The notes beneath the pieces were generated by a model. The model did no database searches. It had not been told where the DNA came from and worked only from the letters and a program-made list of their open reading frames with translations. From the NCBI GenBank assembly GCA_963665395.2, contig OY762251.1, positions 1,922,001 to 1,986,000 on the forward strand: a stretch of DNA of 64,000 nucleotides, in the 5' to 3' direction. Both the position numbers and the translations under genes were made by a program. This DNA comes from Bin87 sp963665395 (GTDB lineage Bacteria > Chloroflexota > Dehalococcoidia > Lucifugimonadales > UBA3495). Positions 15,656-23,515 of this stretch are shown piece after piece; positions within the stretch are counted from its first letter, which is position 1; every line of letters starts with the position of its first letter.

Positions 15656-16612
15656 TTGAACGCGCGAGGGTGGCTGCTGCTGGGCTTCCTCACGGCGGCG
15701 GTATTCGGCGGGCTGGTGGCCTACGGCGATTTCCGGGAAGTTGGGCGATTGCTGGTCAGCTCGCCCTCGGCTTACGGCGCGTTCGCCCTGGCCGCCGGGT
15801 TGGCGCTGCTCAACTACGCCCTGCGCTTCCTGCGGTGGTCAATGTACCTGCGAGCCCTGCATATCGACGCGCCCTTGCGGGTGAGCCTGCCGGTATTCCT
15901 GGCCGGCCTGGCATTGGCCATCACGCCGGGCAAGGTGGGCGAGTTGCTGAAGAGCGTGTGGCTGAGCCAACGCTCCGGCGTTCCGGTGGCGGCGTCGGCG
16001 CCGGCGGTGGTGATGGAGCGTTTTACGGATGTCATATCGGTTGCCCTGCTGGGGTTGACCGGCGTATTGTTGCTCCCGCCGGCCATGGCCATCGTTATCG
16101 GGGCAATCCTGGTGGCGGGTATGGCTCTGGGGTTGCTGGCTGCCTCCCGGTACGGTGTGATGGCGTTACAGCTGCCGGTGCTGCGGCGGTGGCAGGAACC
16201 GTTGGCGCAGTCGCAGGAAGGTTTGCAACGCCTGATGTCGCCGCGCCTGCTGACGGCGGCGGTGGCATTGGGCGGCTTCGCCTGGGCCGCCGAGGGCGTC
16301 GCGCTCTGGGTAATCATCGTAGGATTGGGAGAATGGGTAGCACTGGGCGTGGCGTTGCCCATATCGGCGGCCGCGGCCCTGGTGGGCGCGGTCACCGCGC
16401 TGCCCGGCGGGTTGGTGGGTTTCGAGGGCAGCATGGTAGCCCTGCTGGGGCCGGCGGGCCTGTCCGCAACGGCAGCGGCCCTGGCGACGCTGTTGACCCG
16501 CTTGGCGACCCTCTGGCTCGCGGTGCTCATCGGCCTGGCGGCGTGGCTATGGTTGAGCCGGACGGGAGTGGGCCGGAGCGCCGGCCCCGAAATCGCCCAT
16601 GAGCCGGATTAG
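15656..16612 (+). CDS. Lysylphosphatidylglycerol-synthase-like membrane protein (UPF0104)
   Basis: About 318 residues with eight hydrophobic segments. Family signatures are LNYALRFLRWSMYLR, ITPGKVGELLKSVWL, VVMERFTDVISVALLG and TALPGGLVGFEGSM. The family includes the transmembrane part of MprF and many flippase-like proteins; no synthase domain is attached here. It starts with TTG after GGGAGGCGG. It overlaps the next gene by 14 bases, and the pair plausibly handles a polyprenyl-linked lipid. Confidence 0.85.
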   Translation: MNARGWLLLGFLTAAVFGGLVAYGDFREVGRLLVSSPSAYGAFALAAGLALLNYALRFLRWSMYLRALHIDAPLRVSLPVFLAGLALAITPGKVGELLKSVWLSQRSGVPVAASAPAVVMERFTDVISVALLGLTGVLLLPPAMAIVIGAILVAGMALGLLAASRYGVMALQLPVLRRWQEPLAQSQEGLQRLMSPRLLTAAVALGGFAWAAEGVALWVIIVGLGEWVALGVALPISAAAALVGAVTALPGGLVGFEGSMVALLGPAGLSATAAALATLLTRLATLWLAVLIGLAAWLWLSRTGVGRSAGPEIAHEPD

Positions 16613-17507
16613 CGGTCTGTTGCGCACGGCGCGCCCCCGCCAGTGGGTGAAGAACCTGCTGGTGTTCCTGCCCCTGCTGTTCGCGGTGGACCTGGTGTGG
16701 TCGCCGGACGACTTGACGACGCTGCTGCCCTATGCGCTGCCGCTGGCCGTATTGTTCGCCGCGTTCTGCGCCCTGTCCTCTGCCGTCTATATCATCAACG
16801 ACGTAGCCGACCGCGAGGCCGACCGTCATCATCCCATCAAACGGCGACGGCCCATCGCGTCGGGCGTCCTGCAGGTGTGGCTGGCGGTGGCGGGCATTCT
16901 TGCGCTCGCGGCCGGCGGAATGTTCGGCTTGTACGCCATTTCGAGCCAGGCCGGATGGCTGCTGCTCATTGGCGCGGTTTATCTGCTGGTCAACGTAGGC
17001 TATTCTCTCGCGCTCAAACGGGTGGCGCTGGTTGACGTGATGCTGGTGGCCGGCGGCTACGTGCTGCGGGCCGTGGCTGGAGCCGTGGCCGTGGGCGCCG
17101 CGCCATCGCCCTGGCTGTACGCGGTGACCGCCGCCGGCGCGCTGTTCATCGTCGTGGGCCGACGCTACGCCGAGGCGCGATTGGCCGGCTCCGACCCGGA
17201 CGCCGCCCAGCGGTCCACCCTGCAATACTACGGCCCCCCCTTGGGCGGGCAGTTGCTCATACTCTCCGCCACCGCCGCGCTGGTCAGCTACACCCTCTAC
17301 GCCGTGGAAGCGGACAACCTGCCCGACAACAACACCATGCTCCTCACCGTCCCGCTGGTTATATTCGGCCTGTTCCGCTATCTCTACCTGCTCAACCACA
17401 GCCGCGACGCCGAATCCCCTGAGTTGCTGATGCTGCGAGACGCGCCGTTGCTCATCGCCATAGTGACGTGGATAGTGGTGGCCGGGGCGGTGCTGGTGCT
17501 CAACTGA
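16599..17507 (+). CDS. UbiA-family decaprenyl-phosphate phosphoribosyltransferase-like protein
   Basis: A 302-residue polytopic UbiA-superfamily prenyltransferase. It carries RPRQWVKNLLVFLPLLF and the Asp-rich motif NDVADREADRHHPIKRRRPIASG, and a second region GRRYAEARL. These fit decaprenyl-phosphate phosphoribosyltransferase (DPPR synthase), which makes the arabinose donor precursor in actinobacteria. In other phyla the homologues have unproven substrates. It overlaps the upstream flippase-like gene, supporting a shared lipid-carrier role. Confidence 0.85.
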   Translation: MSRISGLLRTARPRQWVKNLLVFLPLLFAVDLVWSPDDLTTLLPYALPLAVLFAAFCALSSAVYIINDVADREADRHHPIKRRRPIASGVLQVWLAVAGILALAAGGMFGLYAISSQAGWLLLIGAVYLLVNVGYSLALKRVALVDVMLVAGGYVLRAVAGAVAVGAAPSPWLYAVTAAGALFIVVGRRYAEARLAGSDPDAAQRSTLQYYGPPLGGQLLILSATAALVSYTLYAVEADNLPDNNTMLLTVPLVIFGLFRYLYLLNHSRDAESPELLMLRDAPLLIAIVTWIVVAGAVLVLN

Positions 17508-17571
17508 ACCCCGCCGGCCTCATGCTAAAATGGCTTGAAGTTAGCTTATCCCACTCGGAAGGTTACGGAGC

Positions 17572-18180
17572 ATGGACTGGCAAGAGCGCATCGTCACCGA
17601 CCCGAAAATGCTGGCCGGCCAGCCGACGGTGAAAGGAACCAACCTGGCGGTGGCTTTTGTCCTTGACCGTCTGGCCGATGGCGAAAGCGAGGCCGAGTTG
17701 CTGCGGGCGCATAAGGGCCTGTGTTCCGACGACATCCGCGCCTGTCTGCGCTACGCCAGCCAGCGCGTCGCCCCGCAAAAGGTATCCCCGATTAGCGACC
17801 TGATTGCCGGCCTGTCGATCCCCGACGCAGCCCAGTCACTGTTGACCAAAGCGGATGAACGCTTCAGGCACTACGACTACTGCGCCGGCTCGCTGCTGCT
17901 ATGGCAGACGGCGGAATGGGCTGTCAAAGACTTTGCAATCCCTCGAGGCTGGCCGGTAAATAACGAGGAACAGCTGGAACAGGCTGTAGAGTGGTTGGAC
18001 AAAAGAACTGACGAAAAGCACAATCTGCTGGGCGGGTTCATGAACGCCCTCGTGTTCCAGGACAATGCCAACCATGATGGCCACATCCTTTCGCCCGACT
18101 CAGTGGAAATGTACGCACCACTGGTGCCCCGCTTTATTGAAGACCTCGTCACAGCGGCGGCTTCGCTGGATTCGCGCTAA
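17572..18180 (+). CDS. DUF433 domain fused to PaREP1/HEPN-like domain
   Basis: A 202-residue protein in two parts. Residues 1-70 are a DUF433 helix-turn-helix domain (RIVTDPKMLAGQPTVKGTNLAVAFVLDRLADGESEAELLRAH), usual in antitoxins of PIN toxins. Residues 85-202 are an all-helical domain with FRHYDYCAGSLLLWQTAEWAVKDFA and GWPVNNEEQLEQAVEWL. The next gene starts in the stop codon (TAATG). Domain fusion plus a linked helical partner suggests a toxin-antitoxin-like module of a kind I cannot name. Confidence 0.65.
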   Translation: MDWQERIVTDPKMLAGQPTVKGTNLAVAFVLDRLADGESEAELLRAHKGLCSDDIRACLRYASQRVAPQKVSPISDLIAGLSIPDAAQSLLTKADERFRHYDYCAGSLLLWQTAEWAVKDFAIPRGWPVNNEEQLEQAVEWLDKRTDEKHNLLGGFMNALVFQDNANHDGHILSPDSVEMYAPLVPRFIEDLVTAAASLDSR

Positions 18181-18542
18181 TGGCGCCCGGTCGGCATCGC
18201 TCTTGGGCGCAGCTCTGTTCCGAAGCAGCGGAACGGGAGTTCGCCGCCCAGCGCACGGTAACCGGCGCGGAAATGGCTTGGGGCGCAGCGGTCCACGCCG
18301 TCAAGTACGTTGCTCACCAGCTCCCGAATCAGCCTACGGACAGCCATGCCTTGGTTCGTCAGGCCGTCCGGCAATTGGATAGCCGGTATCGAGAATTGCA
18401 TCTAGTCAGCGACTTTGGCCAGGCGGAAGCTTTACACGAGCACTTTTACCAAGGCCACTTTCGAGACCACCAGGTACGCAACTCCTGGCGATTTACCCAA
18501 CGCCTGGTCGCCAACCTGCTGTCGTTGCCCCTGCCACCATAG
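18180..18542 (+). CDS. Small PaREP1/HEPN-like protein
   Basis: A 120-residue helical protein, partner of the DUF433 fusion and homologous to the protein at 383-745 (AEMAWGAAVHAVKYVAHQL and LHEHFYQGHFRDHQV). The ATG overlaps the upstream stop codon. No known catalytic motif; DHQVRN and RFTQR supply basic residues near the end. The convergent clpC gene ends 40 bases away across a decayed palindrome. Confidence 0.6.
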   Translation: MAPGRHRSWAQLCSEAAEREFAAQRTVTGAEMAWGAAVHAVKYVAHQLPNQPTDSHALVRQAVRQLDSRYRELHLVSDFGQAEALHEHFYQGHFRDHQVRNSWRFTQRLVANLLSLPLPP

Positions 18543-18543
18543 C

Positions 18544-18570
18544 GTAGGGGCGAATCATCATTCGCCCCTG
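18544..18570. repeat. Decayed GTAGGGGCGAATAA-type palindrome
   Basis: An inverted repeat (GTAGGGGCGAAT...ATTCGCCCCTG) between two convergent genes. The centre is CATC in place of AATT and the last base pair is lost relative to the perfect copies at 10291-10318 and 29125-29152. It may serve as a two-way terminator. Confidence 0.75.
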
Positions 18571-18582
18571 TGGTGTTGCTCA

Positions 18583-21051
18583 TCAGGCCGCGCTGACGAG
18601 TTCCGTCTCCGCTCCAAACTGCGCTTCCAGCGCCAGACCATCCCCCGCCTCGTTCACGTCCGCAACCACGTGGTCACCCTCCTTGAACTCGCCGGACAGC
18701 ACGCCCCGGGACAGTTGGTTCTCCAGGTGACGCTGGATGGCCCGCCGCAGCGGACGCGCCCCGTAGGTCACGTCAAACCCCTCGTTGACCAGCCACTCAC
18801 AGGCGGCCTCGGTCAGCTCGCAGGTGATGTCCCGTTCCGCCAGTCGTTCCTGCACCTGGGCTACCAGCAGGCCGACGATTTCGCCGATCTGCGCCCGGCT
18901 CAGCGGGTGGAACACGATGGTTTCGTCGATGCGGTTCAGCAGCTCCGGGCGGAAGGCCCGGCGCAATGCCTCATGCACGGCGCGGGACTGTTCGGGCGTA
19001 ACCTTGCCGGCTTCCCGATCCCGGCCGGAGCTGGCGCCCAGGCCGAAGGGCCGTTGCGACAGGTCGCCGGTGCCCAGGTTGCTGGTCATGATGATTACGG
19101 TGTTGCGGAAATCCACCGTGCGCCCCGGCCCGTCGGTGAGCCGGCCGTCCTCCAGGATTTGCAGCAGCAGGTTGAACACGTCCGGGTGCGCTTTCTCAAT
19201 CTCGTCGAACAGGATGACCCGGTGGGGCCGCCGGCGCACCGCTTCCGTCAACTGCCCGGCGTCGTCGTAACCCACGTAGCCCGGAGGCGCGCCGATGAGC
19301 CGCGACACCGTGTGCCGCTCGCCGTATTCCGACATATCCAGCCGCACCATGCTGTCCTCGTCGTTGAACAGGAACTCGGCCAGCGCCCGGCTCAGCTCCG
19401 TCTTGCCCACGCCGGTAGGCCCCAGGAAGATGAAACTGCCGAAGGGACGCTTGGGGTCGTTGAGACCCGCCCGGGCGCGCCGGATGGTGTCCGCCACGGC
19501 GTTCACCGCTTCGTCCTGCCCGATGACCCGCTGGTGCAGGTGTTCTTCCATGCGCAGCAGCCGTTCGGCTTCGCCTTCCATCAGCTGACCCACCGGGATG
19601 CCGGTCCAGTTGGACACCAGTTCGGCGATGTCCTTTTCGTTCACCACCAGGTCGGGGCAGGCGGCGCGTTCGATGTCTTCGCGCTCGGCGTTCAGCTCCG
19701 CTTCCAGACGCAGCCGCTCGGTGCGGCGCTGAGCGGAACGCTCGTAATCAGACAGCTGGTTGGCCCGTTCCTCCAAGTCCAACAGCTCCCGCCGGCGGTT
19801 TTCCAGATCCTGCAACTTCGGCGGCAGGATGCCGGCGTCAATGCGCACCTTGCTGGCCGCCTCGTCCATGAAGTCGATGGCCTTGTCGGGCAGCTTGCGG
19901 TCGGTGATGTAGCGGTCGCTGAGGCGAACCGCCGCGTCGATGGCCCCGTCGGTGATAGTCACCTTGTGGTGCGCTTCGTAGCGAGGCTGCAACGCCTGCA
20001 AGATGGACACCGATTCCTCCGGCGTGGGTTCCTCCACGTACACCGGCTGGAAGCGGCGGGCCAACGCCGGGTCTTTCTCGATGTGCTTGCGGTACTCGTC
20101 CAGCGTGGTCGATCCGATGGCCTGCAATTCGCCCCGGGCCAACGCCGGCTTCAGCATATTGCTGGCGTCCAGGCCGCCCTCACCGGCCCCGGCGCCCACC
20201 AGCGTGTGCATCTCGTCCAAGAAGACGATGACCTCGCCGTTGGAGGACGTCACCTCGTCAATCACGGACTTCAACCGCTCCTCGAACTCGCCCCGGAACT
20301 TGGCGCCGGCCACCAGCCGGCCCATGTCCAGCGCCATCACCCGCTTGTCGCGCAGGGAGTCGGGCACGTCGTCAGCCACAATCTTGCTGGCCAGTCCTTC
20401 GGCGATGGCTGTTTTCCCGACGCCGGCCTCGCCGATGAGCACCGGGTTGTTCTTGGCGCGACGGGTCAGGGTCTGCATCACCTGGCGGATTTCCTGCTCC
20501 CGGCTCACCACCGGGTCCAGCTTGCCCGCCCGGGCCAACTCGGTCAGGTCAACGCTGTACTTTTCCAGGGAACGGTAGCGCTGCTCGGCGTTCTGGTCGT
20601 CAACCCGGTGCGACCCGCGCAGCTTCTGCATCGCCTGATAAACCATTTCCTGGTTTATGCCCAGTTCCCGGAACAGCCGCGCCGAGTCCCCCGAATCCTC
20701 CCGGGCGGCGGCCACCAGCAGATGTTCCACGCTGATGAACTGGTCGCGCAGCCGCTGGGCTTCCTCGTCGGCGACCTGTAGCATACGCTGTAGCCGTGGG
20801 GTGATGAAAATCTGCGCCGAGCCGGAAACCACCTTGGGCGCGGCCTCCAGCGTCTGGTGCAGCCGGCTCTTGACTGTCTCCGGGTCAACGCCCAACTCCC
20901 GCAGGATGCGCTCCGGCAGGCCGTCTTCCAGCGCCACCAGGGCCAGCAGCACGTGCTCCACGTCCCACTGACTGTGCCGGTAGTGGCGCACCAGTTCCTG
21001 GGAGCGTTGCAGCGCTTCCTGGGCCTGGCGGGTGAATTTATCTGCTGTCAT
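18583..21051 (-). CDS. clpC: ClpC/ClpB-type AAA+ chaperone
   Basis: An 822-residue Clp ATPase. It has two N-terminal Clp repeats (residues 1-150), AAA1 with Walker A GEAGVGKT and Walker B VIVFLDEMHT, a short middle domain (about 410-470, much shorter than in E. coli ClpB), and AAA2 with GPTGVGKT, VILFDEIEKAHPDV and sensor-2 GARPLRRAIQ. The short middle domain favours ClpC; the link to hspR and dnaJ is more like the clpB arrangement of actinobacteria. It is the last gene of the dnaJ-hspR-clp run. The ATG at 21051 (MTADKFT) is preferred over the one two codons upstream. Confidence 0.92.
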   Translation of the reverse strand: MTADKFTRQAQEALQRSQELVRHYRHSQWDVEHVLLALVALEDGLPERILRELGVDPETVKSRLHQTLEAAPKVVSGSAQIFITPRLQRMLQVADEEAQRLRDQFISVEHLLVAAAREDSGDSARLFRELGINQEMVYQAMQKLRGSHRVDDQNAEQRYRSLEKYSVDLTELARAGKLDPVVSREQEIRQVMQTLTRRAKNNPVLIGEAGVGKTAIAEGLASKIVADDVPDSLRDKRVMALDMGRLVAGAKFRGEFEERLKSVIDEVTSSNGEVIVFLDEMHTLVGAGAGEGGLDASNMLKPALARGELQAIGSTTLDEYRKHIEKDPALARRFQPVYVEEPTPEESVSILQALQPRYEAHHKVTITDGAIDAAVRLSDRYITDRKLPDKAIDFMDEAASKVRIDAGILPPKLQDLENRRRELLDLEERANQLSDYERSAQRRTERLRLEAELNAEREDIERAACPDLVVNEKDIAELVSNWTGIPVGQLMEGEAERLLRMEEHLHQRVIGQDEAVNAVADTIRRARAGLNDPKRPFGSFIFLGPTGVGKTELSRALAEFLFNDEDSMVRLDMSEYGERHTVSRLIGAPPGYVGYDDAGQLTEAVRRRPHRVILFDEIEKAHPDVFNLLLQILEDGRLTDGPGRTVDFRNTVIIMTSNLGTGDLSQRPFGLGASSGRDREAGKVTPEQSRAVHEALRRAFRPELLNRIDETIVFHPLSRAQIGEIVGLLVAQVQERLAERDITCELTEAACEWLVNEGFDVTYGARPLRRAIQRHLENQLSRGVLSGEFKEGDHVVADVNEAGDGLALEAQFGAETELVSAA

Positions 21052-21116
21052 CACCATATCTATTACCTCCCATATCCTCCTCTCCCTTGACGGGAGAGGG
21101 TTGGGGTGAGGGTGAA

Positions 21117-21455
21117 CTACCCGCGCCGAGAAGCGCGACTGTCGCCGCGCAGCCGTGCGATTTCTTCGGTCAGCGCTTCAACCTGGCTTTCCAATTCCCT
21201 TATGCGGTCGATCAGTTTCAAGGCGACTTCTGCGCCGGCCAGGTTCACGCCCATCTCGTCGGTGAAAGTCTTGATGCGTCGCAGCCGCTCCACGTCGGCC
21301 ATGGAGTACAGCCGCTGCCGGCCCCCGGAGCGGGAAGGCATCACCAGGCCCACGCGCTCGTAATAGCGCAGGGTCTGGGCGTGGAGGCCCACCATGCGGG
21401 CGGCCACGCTGATGACGAAGCACGGTTCGGTGGCGAAGTTGCTGTCCGGTATCAT
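21117..21455 (-). CDS. hspR: HspR-like MerR-family heat-shock repressor
   Basis: A 112-residue MerR-family regulator: CFVISVAARMVGLHAQTLRYYERVGLVMPSRSGGRQRLYSMADVERLRRIKTF, then a leucine-rich coiled coil and a basic tail (RLRGDSRASRRG). HspR represses dnaK/clpB-type operons and is tethered by DnaK in mycobacteria and streptomycetes. It lies between dnaJ and clpC on one strand. The start at 21455 is chosen because upstream codons come from a REP repeat. I looked for the HspR operator (CTTGAGT-N7-ACTCAAG) upstream of dnaJ and found no clear copy. Confidence 0.88.
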   Translation of the reverse strand: MIPDSNFATEPCFVISVAARMVGLHAQTLRYYERVGLVMPSRSGGRQRLYSMADVERLRRIKTFTDEMGVNLAGAEVALKLIDRIRELESQVEALTEEIARLRGDSRASRRG

Positions 21456-21480
21456 CTTGATTGCTCCTTGAAGACACACT

Positions 21481-21571
21481 GTCATTGCGAGCGAAGCGTG
21501 GCAATCTCGATGCCGAAGGGGCCGTCGCTCAGCCAGCGAGATTGCCGCGTCGCTTCGCTCCTCGCAATGAC
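21481..21571. repeat. REP pair, GTCATTGCGAGCG type
   Basis: Two inverted arms (GTCATTGCGAGCGAAGCGTG and its complement near 21548-21571) around an internal GAGATTGCC. It sits between dnaJ and hspR. Half of the same repeat forms the interior of MITE copies 1, 3 and 4. Confidence 0.85.
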
Positions 21572-21598
21572 AAACTGGGTACGGGTTAGGCCCCAACC

Positions 21599-22516
21599 TT
21601 ACGCCTCGGTCTCGGCCTCGCGCAGTTGCTCAAACAGACTGCGCTGTTCTTCGGTAAGGTTGGTGGGCAGCGTAACGTTGACCACGGCATACAGGTTCCC
21701 GCGTCGCTCCGGGTCGTTCAGCCGGGTCATGCCCTGGCCGGCCAGGCGAAAGCGCCGGCCGTTCTGCGTTTCCGGCGGCAGCGTCAGTTCAACCTGACCG
21801 CGCAGAGTCGGGACTTTGACGACTCCGCCGAGCACCGCGTCGAACAATGGCGCGTCCACGGTGGTGTGCAGGTCGTCTCCCTGCCGTTCAAATCGGTCGT
21901 GTGGCAACACGGACACCAGCAGATTGAACTCCCCGCCGGCACTGTTGCCGGCAGCGATGTGCACCCGTCCGCCATCGCCAATGCCGGCCGGGATTTTCAC
22001 TTCCAGCCGCCGCCCGTCGGGCAGGTTCACCAGCCGGGTCGTGCCCCGGTCCGCCTCTTCCAGCGTCACTTCCACCGGAACGTCGGCCGGTCGGGCCCGG
22101 ATCCGCTCGCCAATATCGTTCCCCAGGCCGGAGGCAAAGCCGCCCAACCCACCCAACAGGTCGGAAAGCGAGCCGTCGCCGGTGGTAAAGGTAAAGCCGC
22201 CGCGTGGTTGGTCAAAGTTCCGGTCGCCGAAATCGCCGCCGCGAAAAAACTGGGTAAAGTCAGGGCCGGGGCCGCCCCGCTGCTCGAAATGCTCGGCCTG
22301 CTCCCAGCGGTCGCCGTAACGGTCGTACTTGGCCCGCTTGTCGGCGTCGGATAACACCTCATAGGCGGCGTTGATGGACTTGAACCGCTCGGCGGCGGCA
22401 TCGTCGCCCGGGTTAACGTCCGGATGATGCTGCCGGGCCAGCCGGCGATACGCCTGCCGGATCTCCTTCTCATCGGCGTTGCGCGGAACCCCCAGGATGT
22501 CGTAGTAGTCAGCCAT
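21599..22516 (-). CDS. dnaJ: DnaJ/CbpA-type co-chaperone without zinc finger
   Basis: A 305-residue class II J-protein. The J domain (residues 1-70) has YDILGVPRNADEKEIRQAYRRLARQHHPDVNPG with the HPD motif. A Gly/Phe-rich linker follows, then the two C-terminal beta domains (VPVEVTLEEADRGTTRLV, GGRVHIAAGNSAGGEFNLLV, LRGQVELTLPPETQNGRRFRLAGQGM). The CxxCxGxG zinc repeats are absent, as in CbpA. The start is set at MADYYDILG; frame upstream adds 28 residues. It heads the dnaJ-hspR-clpC cluster. Confidence 0.92.
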   Translation of the reverse strand: MADYYDILGVPRNADEKEIRQAYRRLARQHHPDVNPGDDAAAERFKSINAAYEVLSDADKRAKYDRYGDRWEQAEHFEQRGGPGPDFTQFFRGGDFGDRNFDQPRGGFTFTTGDGSLSDLLGGLGGFASGLGNDIGERIRARPADVPVEVTLEEADRGTTRLVNLPDGRRLEVKIPAGIGDGGRVHIAAGNSAGGEFNLLVSVLPHDRFERQGDDLHTTVDAPLFDAVLGGVVKVPTLRGQVELTLPPETQNGRRFRLAGQGMTRLNDPERRGNLYAVVNVTLPTNLTEEQRSLFEQLREAETEA

Positions 22517-22686
22517 CGTAGCGTCGGCCTGCACCCAAATAGTTTCCTGTCCATCATATATCGCTATGCCGAAACGGTCAATATTCTGATGTATAACCAA
22601 TCATAAATCTGATAAAGCAATATCAACTTTGTAAGCCGTCAGAAGCAGGGTTTGCCGGATTGCGTGGATTGGCAAGATAAAACCGC
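22517..22686. other. AT-rich divergent spacer upstream of dnaJ
   Basis: A comparatively AT-rich stretch (around 22550-22640) between dnaJ and the tRNA promoter. It should hold the dnaJ promoter, but I could not fix -35/-10 boxes with proper spacing or an HspR operator. Confidence 0.4.
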
Positions 22687-22715
22687 TTGCCGCGTTTAAC
22701 CGGGAGTGCTAAAAT
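22687..22715 (+). promoter_or_regulatory. Sigma-70-type promoter of tRNA-Asn
   Basis: TTGCCG at 22687-22692 and TAAAAT at 22710-22715 with a 17-base spacer. The tRNA begins 35 bases after the -10 box. No other gene follows directly, so this is the likely tRNA promoter. Confidence 0.65.
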
Positions 22716-22749
22716 TACCTTGTGCTGGGTTTGAGACCCAGCGTTATGC

Positions 22750-22824
22750 TCCCCTGTAGCTCAGCGGTAGAGCGGGCGGCTGTTAACCGCTAGGTCGCAG
22801 GTTCGAATCCTGCCGGGGGAGCCA
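22750..22824 (+). tRNA. tRNA-Asn (anticodon GTT)
   Basis: A complete cloverleaf. Acceptor TCCCCTG pairs with CGGGGGA. The D stem is GCTC/GAGC. The anticodon stem GGCGG/CCGCT encloses loop CTGTTAA with anticodon GTT. The T arm is GCAGG-TTCGAAT-CCTGC, then discriminator G and an encoded CCA. Three partial copies of the same sequence follow downstream, each carrying a palindrome in place of the anticodon. Confidence 0.96.
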
Positions 22825-22841
22825 TTTGTTGCTTGCAGCGC

Positions 22842-22918
22842 AAGCTCGGGGGTAGAGCGGGTCCGCCGGAGGCGGATTAACCGCTAGGTCGCAGGTTCGA
22901 ATCCTGCCGGGGGAGCCA
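22842..22918 (+). pseudogene. tRNA-Asn-like fragment A
   Basis: It keeps the D stem (GCTC/GAGC), the 3' anticodon strand, the T arm, the 3' acceptor strand and CCA, but lacks the 5' acceptor strand. The anticodon-loop bases CGGCTG are replaced by the 15-bp palindrome at 22862-22876. It cannot fold as a normal tRNA and is not expected to decode. Confidence 0.85.
22862..22876. repeat. Mini-palindrome TCCGCC-N3-GGCGGA in tRNA fragment A
   Basis: Family A mini-palindrome, spacer GGA, in the context GG^TCC...GGA^TT. Compared with the intact tRNA six bases were lost and fifteen gained. Confidence 0.9.
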
Positions 22919-22935
22919 TTTGTTGCTTGCAGCGC

Positions 22936-23013
22936 AAGCTCGGGGGTAGAGCGGGTCCGCCGGAGGCGGATTAACCGCCAGGTCGCAGGTTCGAATCCTG
23001 CCGGGGGGAGCCA
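22936..23013 (+). pseudogene. tRNA-Asn-like fragment B
   Basis: A tandem duplicate of fragment A, including the spacer TTTGTTGCTTGCAGCGC. It has an extra G before the acceptor end and C for T beside the anticodon stem. The tail after its CCA (23014-23048) is repeated after fragment C at 23554-23588, so the duplication unit extends beyond the tRNA. Confidence 0.82.
22956..22970. repeat. Mini-palindrome in tRNA fragment B
   Basis: Family A, spacer GGA, same position as in fragment A. Confidence 0.9.
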
Positions 23014-23115
23014 TTTGCTGCTTGCAGCGCAGGGGTGGCGAGCGGTGGATAGGAGTGTAAAGGCCTCCAGGAAGACATCCCCTACCGGCTAACGGAAGTT
23101 GGGCATGTACACCGT

Positions 23116-23248
23116 AGTAGCGTTGCAATTTAGGTGGTTCAGTTTTCCGGCAACGCATCCGAGTGGCTAAAACTGCTGCTACGCCAACGAGATTGCCACG
23201 CTGCGCTCGCAATGACAAAAACCAAACCACCTAAATTGCAACGCTACC
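23116..23248. mobile_element. MITE copy 4 (133 bp) at a start codon
   Basis: The most symmetrical copy: GTAGCGTTGCAATTTAGG at the left and the exact complement at the right (CCTAAATTGCAACGCTAC). It is flanked by an 11-bp direct duplication ATGTACACCGT at 23105-23115 and 23249-23259, which contains the start codon of the next gene. The interior matches copies 1 and 3. Confidence 0.92.
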
Positions 23249-23515
23249 ATGTACACCGTTTACGTGTTGCGAAGTGCCACTACCGGACGACGCTACGTAG
23301 GGCAGACGGAAAATCTGAACCGCCGCCTCCATGAACATCAGTCAGGGCTGGCTGGGTACACCAAAGGCCGGGGCCCATGGCTGTTATTGCATCGGGAAGA
23401 ATACCCTACGAGACGAGAAGCGATGCAAAGGGAGCGTTTCCTGAAGTCAGGCGCCGGGAGGGAGTGGTTGAAGGGCAAGCTCGGGGGTAGAGCGGGTCCG
23501 CCGGAGGCGGATTAA
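23249..23515 (+). CDS. GIY-YIG domain protein (UPF0213-like)
   Basis: An 88-residue single-domain GIY-YIG protein: MYTVYVLRSATTGRRYVGQTENLNRRLHEHQSGLAGYTKGRGPWLLL, then EEYPTRREAMQRERFLKSGAGREWL. Conserved Tyr, Tyr-Val-Gly, Arg and the Glu region are all present. Members may act on DNA in repair but roles are unclear. Its ATG was duplicated by the MITE insertion, leaving the old ribosome-binding site (GGAAG) stranded 145 bases upstream. The last 12 codons run into tRNA fragment C, so the native C-terminus is lost or altered. Confidence 0.82.
   Translation: MYTVYVLRSATTGRRYVGQTENLNRRLHEHQSGLAGYTKGRGPWLLLHREEYPTRREAMQRERFLKSGAGREWLKGKLGGRAGPPEAD

Noticed and set aside
18415..20781. A 788-codon open frame on the plus strand opposite clpC
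   Set aside because: It is the antisense shadow of a strong Clp ATPase gene; its translation is low-complexity His/Gln/Arg-rich with no domain.
21456..21596. N-terminal extension of hspR (CHCEERSDAAIS...)
   Set aside because: Typical translation of a GTCATTGCGAG-type REP repeat and not protein.
22877..23230. Minus-strand frame with RQDSNLRP and GRIRTCDLAV peptides
   Set aside because: This is the well-known translation artefact of antisense tRNA sequence, here from the tRNA-Asn copies and the MITE.
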